In this document: positions 37,153-46,376 of the stretch, in pieces
Position numbering within the stretch: the first letter of the stretch is position 1
Layout: every line of letters starts with the position of its first letter
Origin: Herpetosiphon giganteus
GTDB taxonomy: Bacteria; Chloroflexota; Chloroflexia; Chloroflexales; Herpetosiphonaceae
Reading direction: 5' to 3'
DNA: 64,000 nucleotides
NCBI RefSeq assembly: GCF_016907925.1
Contig: NZ_JAFBCZ010000002.1
Span: 1 to 64,000 of the forward strand
Notes under the pieces: generated by a model
Databases searched by the model: none
Told to the model about the DNA's origin: nothing
What the model saw: only the letters and a program-made list of their open reading frames with translations
Program-made: the position numbers and the translations under genes

Positions 37153-37189
37153 CGCTCTTCGCGTGCTTCGTGGCCTTCGTGGTTTCGCT
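37153..37189. repeat. Degenerate dispersed repeat (cttcg family)
   Basis: ctcttcgcgtgcttcgtgg followed by ccttcgtggtttcgc, matching copies near 181, 379, 42979 and 61276. The rest of 37190-37488 is the probable promoter and leader of the next gene; tataat at 37301-37306 is the only visible -10, with no good -35. I see no recognised riboswitch. Confidence 0.6.
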
Positions 37190-37488
37190 ATACAATAGCC
37201 TCATTCTTAGCCATAAAAATATATTAATTGGTTAAAATTGGAACCGCTACTAACTGCAATTTTAATAAATTTTTCCCTAGCAATTGCTATAACCTTGGCA
37301 TATAATCGCCATGCACTTCAGTAGTACCTTAGTCATAACTTACTGCTCCGCTTCGTACTAAGCAGCGGCATAGGTTGGTGATGGCTTAAGCTCGGCTGAA
37401 GCTGTGCTGATCGTCTCCACTTAATTGGCCTCAAGAGTAATGATGCTCGGCGCAGGGTTGCTCTTCGAGAGTCTAGTACGAGGTTTGT

Positions 37489-40400
37489 ATGCTCCAATCC
37501 CCTGATCAAGGGCGAACTTTGCAACCGCAGGTTCGTCGTCGTGCATTGGTGCTTAATTTGGCACTCTTGTTGGCATTATTTGTTGTTCCAATTCAACCAA
37601 CAGCAGCACGCATTGCAGCACCACAGCTTCCTGAAGCCCGTTCTGCCAGCGCGCCAACTGCGGTTTGTGTCGTAACCAACACCAGCGACGCAGCCTCGCC
37701 GCCAGTTGGTTCGCTCCGGGCAGCATTGGCCAACGCAACCTGTTCGCCAATTGTATTCGACCCAAGTTTGACGGGCCAAACGATCACATTAACTGCTGAG
37801 TTGAGCGTTGCGCGGGTGGTTGTGATCGATGGAGCCGCCGCGCCTGGCCTGAAAATCGATGGCAACAATAGCGTGCGCCTCTTCAATGTCACGGCCACAA
37901 CTGCCAATCTTGCAATCTACAACTTGACCTTGCAACGTGGTAAAGCCCCAAATACGGGCATTGCCAACGGTGGTGCTGTGCTTAACCAAGGTGGTACGGT
38001 TGTTATCAGCAATACCGCTGTGCTTTCGAACACTGCTGGCACCAGCGGCAACGGCGGTGCATTGCGCAACCAACGCACCAGCGGCGTTGCTGGGATTTTG
38101 CGGGTCTACAATAGCGTGATTATGGGCAATACTGCGCCCGCCAATGGTGGCGCTTTCAGCACCAGCGGCAGTATCACCACAATCGTCAATAGCGCTGTCT
38201 TGAGCAATACCGTCACCAGCACATCTGGCGGCATCACCAGCGGCTCAGGCTTGGGCGCTGGGATTCACCACGTTAATATTCAAAATCCTCCTGCCAACTT
38301 GACCACGGCAATCACCAACACCACGATTGCCTACAACCGTGGCAAGGCGGGCGCAGCGATTTACAACGATAACAATGGCATCATCGATGTTTACTACAGC
38401 ACAATTGCCTACAATGCAGCCTCGAACAGTACTGGCTCGATTGTTGGTGGGGTTGTTAACGGGTTTACAACTAGCGGCCAGCCTGGTTTACGCGTTAGCT
38501 TGTATAACACGATTGTGGCCAACAATACCCAACGTGCTGCCAACACAGCCTTGACCAGCGCCGATGTTGGGGTTGGCACAGGCCAAACCATCACCTCAAA
38601 TGGCTATAACTTGATTGAAACTGTGCCCAGCGGCGCAGTATTTAGTGGCTCAACCGCCAGCAATATCACTGGCCAAGACCCAGCGCTTGGTGAGGTTCAG
38701 AACAACGGCGGCGGCACACCAACCGCAGCTGTGTTGCAAAATAGCCCAGCCTATAACGCTGGCGATCCTGCGCCAATTGGCTTGCCAGCAACCGACCAAC
38801 GCGGGCCTGGCTTTGTGCGGGTGCGCGAAGGCCGCTTGGATATTGGTGCATTTGAAGCGAGCAATAGCGTCCAAACTTCGCCAATTTTGGTTAGCACCAA
38901 TTTGGATACCAATGATGGAGCATGTACGACGTTCAATTGTTCGTTGCGCGAAGCAATTACGTTGGCGAATAGCACCCCGCAAACCGATACGATTCGCTTT
39001 AATTTGCTTGGCAGCGGCGTGCGCACTATTTCGCCAACTGCCGCCTTGCCAACGATCAGCGCTCCGGTGATTCTCGATGGCTTGAGCCAAGCTGGCGCTG
39101 CATGCAACGCTCCGTTGATCGAATTAAACGGCTCGTTGGCTGGCGCAAACGTCAATGGCCTCGAGGTAACTGGTGGCAATAGCCTTATTCGCGGCTTGGT
39201 GATCAATCGTTTTACTGGCAATGGCGTGCGTTTGGCAACTCTTGGCCGCAACACGCTTGAATGTAATTTCATCGGCACCGATCCTTCGGGCACAGTCGAT
39301 GCTGGCAATGGCCTGTCGGGTGTACGCGTTGAATCTGCAAACACCTTAATTGGTGGTAGCAGCGGCTCGAATGCTCGCAACTTAATTTCTGGCAACGATG
39401 GCGATGGGATTACGCTGGTGGCTGGGGCCAACGCCACAACCATCCAAAATAATTACATCGGCACCAGCCTGAACAGCAACGCAGCACTTGGCAATAGCAA
39501 GAGCGGCGTGCGCATCGGCAGCGATAACAATCAAGTTGGCGGTACGTTTGGCACGTTGGGCAACATTATTTCTGGTAACGTCGAACATGGCGTGCTGGTG
39601 AATGTTAGCTCAGCGCCATTGGGCAACCGCATTCAAGGCAACTTTATTGGCACCAACATTGGCGCAACCCTCGATATTGGCAATAGCCAACGCGGGGTCT
39701 TTATCGATCGCAGCGCCAATACCTTGGTTGGCGGCACAACCGCTGAACGCAACGTCATTTCTGGCAACAACAGCGATGGCGTGGCAATTATCGAGGCTGG
39801 CGCAACCAACAATAAAATTTCTGGTAACTACATCGGCACTAACAATGGCGGTGGCTCGGCCTTGGGCAATAGCTCGGCTGGGGTTTATATCTTCAATGTT
39901 GGCGGCAATACGATTGGTGGCACAACCACCGCTGAACGCAACTTGATCTCAGCCAATAGCAACGGGATTGTGATTGGCGGCGGCTCGGCGATTGGCAATA
40001 TCATCAAGGGCAACTACATTGGCACGACGCTCAATGGCAATGCAGCGCTTGGCAATGTGAGCGATGGGATCAAACTCGACGGCGCGCGCAACACCCAAAT
40101 TGGTGGCTTGACCATCGGCGAGCGCAACGTCATTTCCGGCAACGGCAATAACGGGATCAACATCTTTACTGCAAGTTCGGCAGCGAATGTGATTCAAGGC
40201 AATTACATTGGCACCAATGCCTTTGTTGCACCAGCTAGCCCAACTGGGGTCGCCAACCAATTCAACGGCGTGCGGGTGGCTGCTGGCACAACCACAACTA
40301 TCGGTGGCTCGGCCCAAGGCGCTGGCAACGTGATTGCCTTCAACGCCAAAAATGGCGTGCTGATTACCCAAGGCGCGGCAGTTGCCACGACCCAACGGAT

Positions 40401-42882
40401 TCAGCGCAACAGCATTTTTAGCAACAATCGCTTGGGCATCGACCTTGGACCCGATAATAATGCCAACGGCGATGGCGTAACTGCCAACGATGCCAACGAT
40501 AGCGATACTGGGCCAAACAATTTGCTCAACTATCCAGTTGTTGAATCGACCAGCTCTGGTGGAGGCTTGACTCAAATTGTTGGCTCGTATATTGGCGCAC
40601 CAAATGCTGCCTTGACCCTCGATTTCTATGGCCAAGGTGCGTGCGATCCAAGCAACTTTGGCGAAGGTCAAACCTACATTGGCTCATACGCCATCAACAC
40701 CGGCGCAACTGGCGCAATTTCCTACACCGCCAATTTGACCACGACCGTGGCTTTGGGCCAACGCGTGACTGCAACTGCGGTTGATGCCAATGGCAACACC
40801 TCGGAATTCTCGCGCTGTTCGTCGGTTGGCAACTTGCCAAGCGTCAGCGTCAACGATGTAACGGTGGTCGAAGGCAATAGCGGCACGACCAACCTGAACT
40901 TTACCCTGAGCTTATCGGCGGTCAGTGCCAGCCCCGTGGTTGTGAGCTATGTAACCGCTGATGATACAGCGATTGCGCCAGCAGACTACACCGCTGCCAG
41001 CAGCACCGCCACGATTCCAGCTAATAGCTTGAGCGTGCCAGTCACAATTGAAGTTCATGGCGATACCCAATTTGAACTCAACGAACGCTTCTTTATCAAT
41101 TTGTTGAGCGCCACCAACGCCGCAATTGGCGATGGCCAAGGCATTGGCTCAATTACCAACGACGATAGCGCGCCAACGATTAGCGTGAATGCTGCTAGCG
41201 CAAATGAAGGCAGTGGCACACCTGGCCAAATCACTGTGCCAGTCACGCTTTCGAATGCCAGCTATCTGCCAATTAGCGTTGAATTTGTGACCACCGATGG
41301 CACGGCGAGCGCTCCCAGCGATTACACCACCATTACCGGCACGCTCAATTTTGCCCCAGGCGAAACCAGCAAAACCATCGATATTGCTACGGTTGGCGAT
41401 TTGATCGACGAGCCAGACGAAACGATCAACGTGGCGCTGAGCAACGCAGTCAACACCACGATTAGCAACGATGAAGCGATTGCCACGATTCTCGACGATG
41501 ATGCAACCCCAGTCATCACGGTGGCAAATGGCGAAGTGAGCGAAGGCAACAGCGGCAGCGTAACCGTAACCCTGAATGTGAGCCTGAGCAACCCAAGCAG
41601 CAGCCTGATCACGGTTGATTATGCAACCGTCGCTGGTTCGGCAACCGCCAATGTTGATTTCACCAGCAGCAATGGCTCGCTGAGCTTTGCCCCAGGCGAA
41701 ACCAGCAAAACCATCGATGTCCAAGTTTTGGGCGATCTGCTCGATGAAACTGACGAATCGTTTAGCGTAGAATTGAGCAACCCAAGCAACGCCACAGCTG
41801 GCAGTGCTGGCACAGTCGTGATTCTTGATGATGATGCAGCGCCAATGCTCGATCTTACTGGCTTTCCAGTGCTCGAAGGCAATACGGGCACGAAGCCTTT
41901 GACCGTGACTGCAACCCTTTCAGCAGTGAGCGGCCAAGCTGTGACCGTGCAGTACGCCACCTTCGACAACACTGCAACCGCTGGCAGCGACTACACCGCG
42001 ATCAGCGGAACCTTGACGATTCCCGCAGGCCAGTTGAGCCAAAACATTTTTGTGAATGTTAATGGCGATCTGATCGACGAAAGCAACGAAACCTTTACCA
42101 TTACCGTCAGCAATCCGCAAAATGCCAACTTGTTGAACTCCAATGCAATTGGCACGATTATTGACGACGATGGTGCGCCAACGATCAACGCCAACACCAT
42201 CAGCGTCACCGAAGGCGATGCCAACAGCGTCAATGCCACCTTCACCGTCAGCTTATCCAACCCGAGTGCGACCGCTGTGAGCGTCAACTACTCAACTTTG
42301 GCGGGCACGGCTTTGAGCGGCACTGATTTTACGCCTGCCGCTGGCACGCTCAATTTTGCTCCAGGCGAACTGACCAAAACCGTAACCGTCGTGGTGCTTG
42401 GCGATCTCTTGGATGAGGCCGATGAAACCTTTACCCTCGTACTGAGCAGCGCAACGGGCGGCGCAACCCTCGGCACTGTTGGCACAGCCACAATTGTTGA
42501 TAACGATCCAACGCCAAGTGTGGCTTTGAGCGGTCTCAACAGTGTGATTGAAGGCAGTGGTATCACCACAACCTTGCAATTCACCGTGACCCTTTCGACA
42601 GCCAGCGGTCGCGCAAGCAGTGTGCAAGTAGCCACGACTGCGGGCACTGCCAGCGCAGGCAGCGACTTCGTTGGCCAGAATTTGACCCTCAACTTTGCCG
42701 CTGGCGAAACCCAAAAAGTGGTCAGCATCAGCATTGTTGGCGACCGTGTTAAAGAGCCAAACGAAACCTTTAGCGTTGGCTTGAGCAATCCAAGCAACCT
42801 CACGCTTGGCACTGCCAGCATCGAAGTCACGATTATCGACGATGATGAGTGGCTGGTCTATTTGCCATACGTGGTCAAATAG
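37489..42882 (+). CDS. Giant secreted beta-helix and Calx-beta protein with CSLREA-type domain
   Basis: 1797 residues. Parts: signal segment (LNLALLLALFVVPIQPTAA); an N-terminal beta-helix domain (GSLRAALANATC; NVISGNN-like repeats); a CSLREAITLANS motif at about 484 typical of the CSLREA domain; a long set of right-handed beta-helix repeats with NLISGNDGDGI, NYIGTN and NVISGN units (about 530-1010); then six Calx-beta domains (about 1120-1780; VTVVEGNSGT, DYTAASS, GDLIDEPDET units). The tail ends EWLVYLPYVVK. Such proteins are surface or secreted structures in Bacteroidota, Cyanobacteria and Chloroflexota; role is probably adhesion or matrix. GAGG lies 6 bases before the ATG. A terminator follows. 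Confidence 0.85.
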   Translation: MLQSPDQGRTLQPQVRRRALVLNLALLLALFVVPIQPTAARIAAPQLPEARSASAPTAVCVVTNTSDAASPPVGSLRAALANATCSPIVFDPSLTGQTITLTAELSVARVVVIDGAAAPGLKIDGNNSVRLFNVTATTANLAIYNLTLQRGKAPNTGIANGGAVLNQGGTVVISNTAVLSNTAGTSGNGGALRNQRTSGVAGILRVYNSVIMGNTAPANGGAFSTSGSITTIVNSAVLSNTVTSTSGGITSGSGLGAGIHHVNIQNPPANLTTAITNTTIAYNRGKAGAAIYNDNNGIIDVYYSTIAYNAASNSTGSIVGGVVNGFTTSGQPGLRVSLYNTIVANNTQRAANTALTSADVGVGTGQTITSNGYNLIETVPSGAVFSGSTASNITGQDPALGEVQNNGGGTPTAAVLQNSPAYNAGDPAPIGLPATDQRGPGFVRVREGRLDIGAFEASNSVQTSPILVSTNLDTNDGACTTFNCSLREAITLANSTPQTDTIRFNLLGSGVRTISPTAALPTISAPVILDGLSQAGAACNAPLIELNGSLAGANVNGLEVTGGNSLIRGLVINRFTGNGVRLATLGRNTLECNFIGTDPSGTVDAGNGLSGVRVESANTLIGGSSGSNARNLISGNDGDGITLVAGANATTIQNNYIGTSLNSNAALGNSKSGVRIGSDNNQVGGTFGTLGNIISGNVEHGVLVNVSSAPLGNRIQGNFIGTNIGATLDIGNSQRGVFIDRSANTLVGGTTAERNVISGNNSDGVAIIEAGATNNKISGNYIGTNNGGGSALGNSSAGVYIFNVGGNTIGGTTTAERNLISANSNGIVIGGGSAIGNIIKGNYIGTTLNGNAALGNVSDGIKLDGARNTQIGGLTIGERNVISGNGNNGINIFTASSAANVIQGNYIGTNAFVAPASPTGVANQFNGVRVAAGTTTTIGGSAQGAGNVIAFNAKNGVLITQGAAVATTQRIQRNSIFSNNRLGIDLGPDNNANGDGVTANDANDSDTGPNNLLNYPVVESTSSGGGLTQIVGSYIGAPNAALTLDFYGQGACDPSNFGEGQTYIGSYAINTGATGAISYTANLTTTVALGQRVTATAVDANGNTSEFSRCSSVGNLPSVSVNDVTVVEGNSGTTNLNFTLSLSAVSASPVVVSYVTADDTAIAPADYTAASSTATIPANSLSVPVTIEVHGDTQFELNERFFINLLSATNAAIGDGQGIGSITNDDSAPTISVNAASANEGSGTPGQITVPVTLSNASYLPISVEFVTTDGTASAPSDYTTITGTLNFAPGETSKTIDIATVGDLIDEPDETINVALSNAVNTTISNDEAIATILDDDATPVITVANGEVSEGNSGSVTVTLNVSLSNPSSSLITVDYATVAGSATANVDFTSSNGSLSFAPGETSKTIDVQVLGDLLDETDESFSVELSNPSNATAGSAGTVVILDDDAAPMLDLTGFPVLEGNTGTKPLTVTATLSAVSGQAVTVQYATFDNTATAGSDYTAISGTLTIPAGQLSQNIFVNVNGDLIDESNETFTITVSNPQNANLLNSNAIGTIIDDDGAPTINANTISVTEGDANSVNATFTVSLSNPSATAVSVNYSTLAGTALSGTDFTPAAGTLNFAPGELTKTVTVVVLGDLLDEADETFTLVLSSATGGATLGTVGTATIVDNDPTPSVALSGLNSVIEGSGITTTLQFTVTLSTASGRASSVQVATTAGTASAGSDFVGQNLTLNFAAGETQKVVSISIVGDRVKEPNETFSVGLSNPSNLTLGTASIEVTIIDDDEWLVYLPYVVK

Positions 42883-42903
42883 GCAAATTTAGGTTTACAT
42901 CAA

Positions 42904-42937
42904 CCCCTCGCTCGTAGTACGGGCGAGGGGCTTTTTT
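42904..42937 (+). terminator. Terminator of giant secreted protein gene, of the dispersed palindrome family
   Basis: cccctcgctcg (42904-42914) pairs with cgggcgagggg (42920-42930, one G-U), followed by TTTTTT (42932-42937). Confidence 0.85.
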
Positions 42938-42967
42938 GTGCGATGTACAAAACATACAGATGGGATC

Positions 42968-43304
42968 CGGTTGTTGGGGTCGGATAAACGGGAACCGCGA
43001 AGATCGCGAAGTTTGAGATCGGGGATTGGGCGTTGGAGGTCGGATAAACGGGAACCGCGAAGAGCGCGAAGAGCACGAAGGGGAGAAGGCTCTTGGCTAT
43101 CGGAAAATCATCGGGTTTAGCAACAGATGGTTGGCACAGCACGGGATACTGATCCCCAGCCCCTGACCCCTGACCCCTCGTACAAAACCCCTGCGTTTCC
43201 AGCCTTGAGGCGGGACGGAAGGGTGGTAAAACGAGCGATTAGGTTTCATGGATCAGGAATCGGTTGTTAGGGTCGGATAAACGGGAACCGCGAAGAGCGC
43301 GAAG
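42968..43304. repeat. Three copies of a cggataaacgggaaccgcgaag repeat
   Basis: The unit gtcggataaacgggaaccgc, then gaaga(t/g)cgcgaag, occurs at 42979-43011, 43039-43071 and 43272-43304. Copies are unevenly spaced and embedded in 'ggttgttggggt' and 'ctgacccctgacccc' sequence. The 42938-43416 gap has no supported gene. Confidence 0.85.
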
Positions 43305-43416
43305 TTTGGGTTTCAAAATTACAAATGTTCTTGATTTGTCATCTTCAAGGGTCGCCTTGCGGCGGGTGGCTAGCTATAGTGAAAAGCAGCAACTCACATG
43401 CCGAAGGAGGCATTCA

Positions 43417-43614
43417 ATGAAGATGATCAAAACAGGCCGCTACGAAGATGTGAGCGATTTCGCGACCGAGGCCTTGGTCTGCAAAAAATGCAATCATGAA
43501 ATGCAAATCTCAGGGCCGTTGCCGCATAATGCCAAATGCCATGCCTGTGGCTCAACCAACCTTGCGCGCCGCAATAACCCCAATCGTAGCAAAAATGATC
43601 AACGCGCCGCCTAA
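43417..43614 (+). CDS. Small zinc-ribbon protein
   Basis: 65 residues. AAGGAGG lies 6 bases before the ATG. Two CxxC knuckles (CKKC and CHAC) about 22 residues apart form a likely zinc ribbon, followed by a basic Arg/Asn tail (LARRNNPNRSKNDQRAA). Zinc ribbons of this kind bind nucleic acid or protein; no specific family is recognised. It lies just before the DnaA-box region and ends at its own terminator. Confidence 0.65.
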   Translation: MKMIKTGRYEDVSDFATEALVCKKCNHEMQISGPLPHNAKCHACGSTNLARRNNPNRSKNDQRAA

Positions 43615-43627
43615 ACGACGATGATCA

Positions 43628-43654
43628 ACGGAGACCTTGCAGTCTCCGTTTTTA
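43628..43654 (+). terminator. Terminator of zinc-ribbon gene
   Basis: cggagac (43629-43635) pairs with gtctccg (43642-43648), then TTTTTA. Confidence 0.8.
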
Positions 43655-43659
43655 GGCTG

Positions 43660-43802
43660 TTTTCCACAGCGTTCCACTGCTTATCAACATGCTATTCAAT
43701 AGCGTTGTAGGCAGCAAATAGCCCATTCTAATCATCAGAATCAGGCTATTATTCTAGTGCTAGATCTGGTTTTCCACATATCCACAACTTTGCTTATCCA
43801 CA
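43660..43802. other. DnaA-box cluster, candidate chromosomal origin
   Basis: Five close matches to TTATNCACA on the plus strand: TTTTCCACA (43660-43668), TTATCAACA (43681-43689), TTTTCCACA (43770-43778), ATATCCACA (43778-43786) and perfect TTATCCACA (43794-43802). The 80 bp between the second and third is AT-leaning. Position directly upstream of dnaA supports an origin and/or dnaA autoregulation. Confidence 0.65.
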
Positions 43803-43803
43803 C

Positions 43804-43857
43804 CGTGCTTAGAGCACGCATGCGAGTTTGCCAAGAAACGCTACTATCCGCTATCAT
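43804..43857 (+). promoter_or_regulatory. Candidate dnaA promoter
   Basis: TTGCCA (43828-43833), 18-bp spacer, TATCAT (43852-43857). A palindrome cgtgct-tag-agcacg (43804-43818) lies just upstream between the last DnaA box and the -35. The leader would be about 96 nt. Confidence 0.5.
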
Positions 43858-43959
43858 GCAAGCTACATTTAGGCCTGCATCGATACGATTTACTCTCCTG
43901 TGGGCTGATGAACTCAACGGCGAGTTGGACGACCCACCAGCACAGAGGAGCTTTTAATT

Positions 43960-45378
43960 TTGGATACAAAACAGATTTGGTTGACAACCCTCGGGACTTT
44001 GCAAAACCAAATACTTCGTTACGATTATGATACCTGGCTCAAAACCACGGCCTTGGTTTCGGTTGCCAACGATTTAGCCGTGATTGGCGCGCCGAATGTC
44101 ACCACCAAGCAGGTGATTGAAGATCGTTTTATGAGTGTGTTGCGCCGCGCTTTGGGCGAGGTGTTGGGCTATCAAGTGAATGTGCGGGTGATTATCAGCA
44201 GTGCGCCTGCTGCGCCAAGCGAGCCTGCCACGCCCTCACCAGCCGAACCTAGCCAAGCAGCAGAGGTGGTCGAGCCGAGTTTTGCTAGTTTCAACCAACC
44301 TGCGCCAATGCTCAACCAACTACCCTTGGGCGATCCCAATCGCTCATCGGTGCTCAACCCACGCTATACCTTCTCGTCGTTTATTGTTGGTAGCTCCAAC
44401 CGTTTGGCTCATGCAGCTTGTATGGCGGTGGCCGAACACCCCGCCCAAGCCTATAACCCGCTGTTTTTGTATGGCGGCGTTGGGTTGGGCAAAACCCACT
44501 TGTTGCAGGCAATTGGCAACTATGCCTTGGATCGCAATCCAGAAGTGAATGTGCTCTATGTGTCGTCGGAGAAATTCACCAACGATTTGATCAACGCCAT
44601 TCGTCGCCAACAAACCGAAGAGTTTCGCATTCGCTACCGCAATATCGATATTTTGCTGATCGACGATATTCAATTTATCGCTGGCAAAGAAGGCACGCAG
44701 GAAGAGTTTTTCCATACCTTCAACACCTTGCATGGCGCTGGCAAACAAATTGTGCTCAGCTCCGATCGCCCGCCAAAAGCGATTTTGACCCTCGAAGAAC
44801 GCTTACGCTCGCGCTTTGAATGGGGCTTGATTGTCGATGTGCAAAACCCTGATCTCGAAACGCGGACGGCAATTTTGCGCGCCAAAGGCGAAACCTTGCA
44901 AGTGCCAGTTTCATCTGATGTGATCGACTTCTTGGCTCAGCGCATTCAAAGCAATATTCGCGAGCTGGAAGGTTGTTTGAATCGGGTGATTGCCTATGCC
45001 AATCTTAATCGCACGCCAGTGACGGTTGAGGTTGCTTCTGCTGCCTTGGCCGATTTGCTCGATACCAGTCGGCGCAAACGAGTCACATCTGATGATATTT
45101 TTCGTGAAGTTTCACAACATTATGGCATCGATCAACGGGCAATTCGTGGCCGTGGCCGCTCGCGCAACGTCGTATTGCCGCGCCAAGTTGTGATGTATTT
45201 GCTGCGCGAAGAAACCGATGCCTCGCTAGTGGAAATTGGCGAATTGCTTGGCGGTCGCGACCATACCACCGTGATGCATGGCTACAACAAAATTAACGAC
45301 GAACTGACGAGTGATGCTCGTTTGCGCAACGACATCACCTCGCTGCGCCAACGGCTCTACGGCGAAAACGCCCGCTAA
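43960..45378 (+). CDS. dnaA: Chromosomal replication initiator DnaA
   Basis: 472 residues, normal length. DnaA binds TTATCCACA boxes and opens the origin. Domain I ([21 protein letters not shown]), a Pro/Ala linker, then AAA+ with Walker [12 protein letters not shown] (about 172), Walker [12 protein letters not shown] (about 232), and domain IV with the signature [14 protein letters not shown] (about 433). The start is TTG, with AGAGGAG 9 bases upstream. It is not followed by dnaN, the usual neighbour; instead a convergent peptidase gene is next. Confidence 0.97.
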   Translation: MDTKQIWLTTLGTLQNQILRYDYDTWLKTTALVSVANDLAVIGAPNVTTKQVIEDRFMSVLRRALGEVLGYQVNVRVIISSAPAAPSEPATPSPAEPSQAAEVVEPSFASFNQPAPMLNQLPLGDPNRSSVLNPRYTFSSFIVGSSNRLAHAACMAVAEHPAQAYNPLFLYGGVGLGKTHLLQAIGNYALDRNPEVNVLYVSSEKFTNDLINAIRRQQTEEFRIRYRNIDILLIDDIQFIAGKEGTQEEFFHTFNTLHGAGKQIVLSSDRPPKAILTLEERLRSRFEWGLIVDVQNPDLETRTAILRAKGETLQVPVSSDVIDFLAQRIQSNIRELEGCLNRVIAYANLNRTPVTVEVASAALADLLDTSRRKRVTSDDIFREVSQHYGIDQRAIRGRGRSRNVVLPRQVVMYLLREETDASLVEIGELLGGRDHTTVMHGYNKINDELTSDARLRNDITSLRQRLYGENAR

Positions 45379-45385
45379 ACGCACG

Positions 45386-45413
45386 AAGGCCACGGTCGAG
45401 CAACCGTGGCCTT
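45386..45413. terminator. Bidirectional terminator between dnaA and M28 peptidase gene
   Basis: Perfect 11-bp stem aaggccacggt (45386-45396) with accgtggcctt (45403-45413), flanked by pyrimidine-rich sequence on the plus strand. Confidence 0.75.
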
Positions 45414-45428
45414 TGGGTTTAATCATGG

Positions 45429-46376
45429 TTAATTTTTGGTCAGCCACTCTTCAAGCGTGCGTCCAACAGCTTCTAAGGCTGTGGCGCTGAGTTTATCGAT
45501 TGTGTCGCTGGTGGTGTGCCAATGCGGATAATCAAAATCGATCAGGTCGGCAGCGCTAAAGCCCCGCTGCAAGAAGGCCGTGTGATCATCAAGCACATGA
45601 TGTTTGGTTTCAGAGATGAAGGTGGTATAGCCTAAATCGGCTGCTTGTTGCCAAATCTCGGCTCGCAACGCTGGCGTGGAGCTTTGCTCAAGGTAGATTT
45701 GCTGGTCGGCATCGCCAATCATATCAACGATCACCACTGCTTTGGGTGCTGTTTCGAGCTTGGGCGCAAGGTCGATTGAGCCAAGCGTCCAGCCCCACTC
45801 GCCAATGATGCCATTATCCTCGGCATCGAAAAACACCAGCCAAACTTCCTCGTTCAAGCGTTCTGGCTTGAGCACCCGCGCCAATTCAAGCAGCACGGCA
45901 ACGCCGCTGGCTCCGTCATTGGCTGCTGGCACTGGCTGCATCCGCTTATTGGGGTCGGGATCATTATCGGCGTAGCGGCGGGCATCGTAGTGCGCGCCAA
46001 GCAACACCAGCGGCCCGGTGCCACGTTTGGCAATAATGTTGCGGCCTTTCTTGTTTTCGGGCACGTTGAAAAATTGCTCTTCAACGTCCCAACCATATTC
46101 AAGCAAGGTTTGGATAATCCAATCGCCGTTGGCTTGCCAGCCAGGCGTGCCAGTGTCGCGGGGAATCCATTGCATCTGGGCTTTGGCAAATTCCATCGCA
46201 TTGGCCCCATTGAATTGCGGGCTATCGGTGAGGCTTGGCTTGGGCAAGGGCACAATTGTTGGCGCGACCGTTTGAACTGGCTCTGCTACTGGCGTGCTGG
46301 CGGTTGCCCCGCAGCCAGCCAAACTAAAGATCATGCCAATTTGCAAGAAGCGTTGTAGCCAAACGCGCTGTCTCAT
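45429..46376 (-). CDS. M28-family metallopeptidase lipoprotein
   Basis: 315 residues. Lipobox LAGC near residue 22, so it is probably an extracellular lipoprotein. Zinc-binding residues of the M28 aminopeptidase/glutaminyl-cyclase family are seen in LLGAHYDARR, PAANDGASG, FFDAEDNG, VIVDMIGDAD and DYPHWHTTSDT. It either removes N-terminal residues or cyclises glutamine; unresolved. Its ATG overlaps the stop of the M20 gene (ATGA), forming an operon of two metallopeptidases. Confidence 0.85.
   Translation of the reverse strand: MRQRVWLQRFLQIGMIFSLAGCGATASTPVAEPVQTVAPTIVPLPKPSLTDSPQFNGANAMEFAKAQMQWIPRDTGTPGWQANGDWIIQTLLEYGWDVEEQFFNVPENKKGRNIIAKRGTGPLVLLGAHYDARRYADNDPDPNKRMQPVPAANDGASGVAVLLELARVLKPERLNEEVWLVFFDAEDNGIIGEWGWTLGSIDLAPKLETAPKAVVIVDMIGDADQQIYLEQSSTPALRAEIWQQAADLGYTTFISETKHHVLDDHTAFLQRGFSAADLIDFDYPHWHTTSDTIDKLSATALEAVGRTLEEWLTKN

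Noticed and set aside
37307-37488. Riboswitch in the leader of the giant secreted protein gene
   Set aside because: I could not match it to a c-di-GMP, cobalamin or other known aptamer, and no terminator follows.
42968-43304. Three-copy repeat as a CRISPR array
   Set aside because: Copies are unequally spaced (60 and 233 bp), flanked by other degenerate repeats, and no cas gene is present.
43757-43957. Small open frame between the DnaA boxes and dnaA
   Set aside because: It overlaps the DnaA boxes, the dnaA promoter and the RBS, and lacks its own RBS or recognisable sequence.
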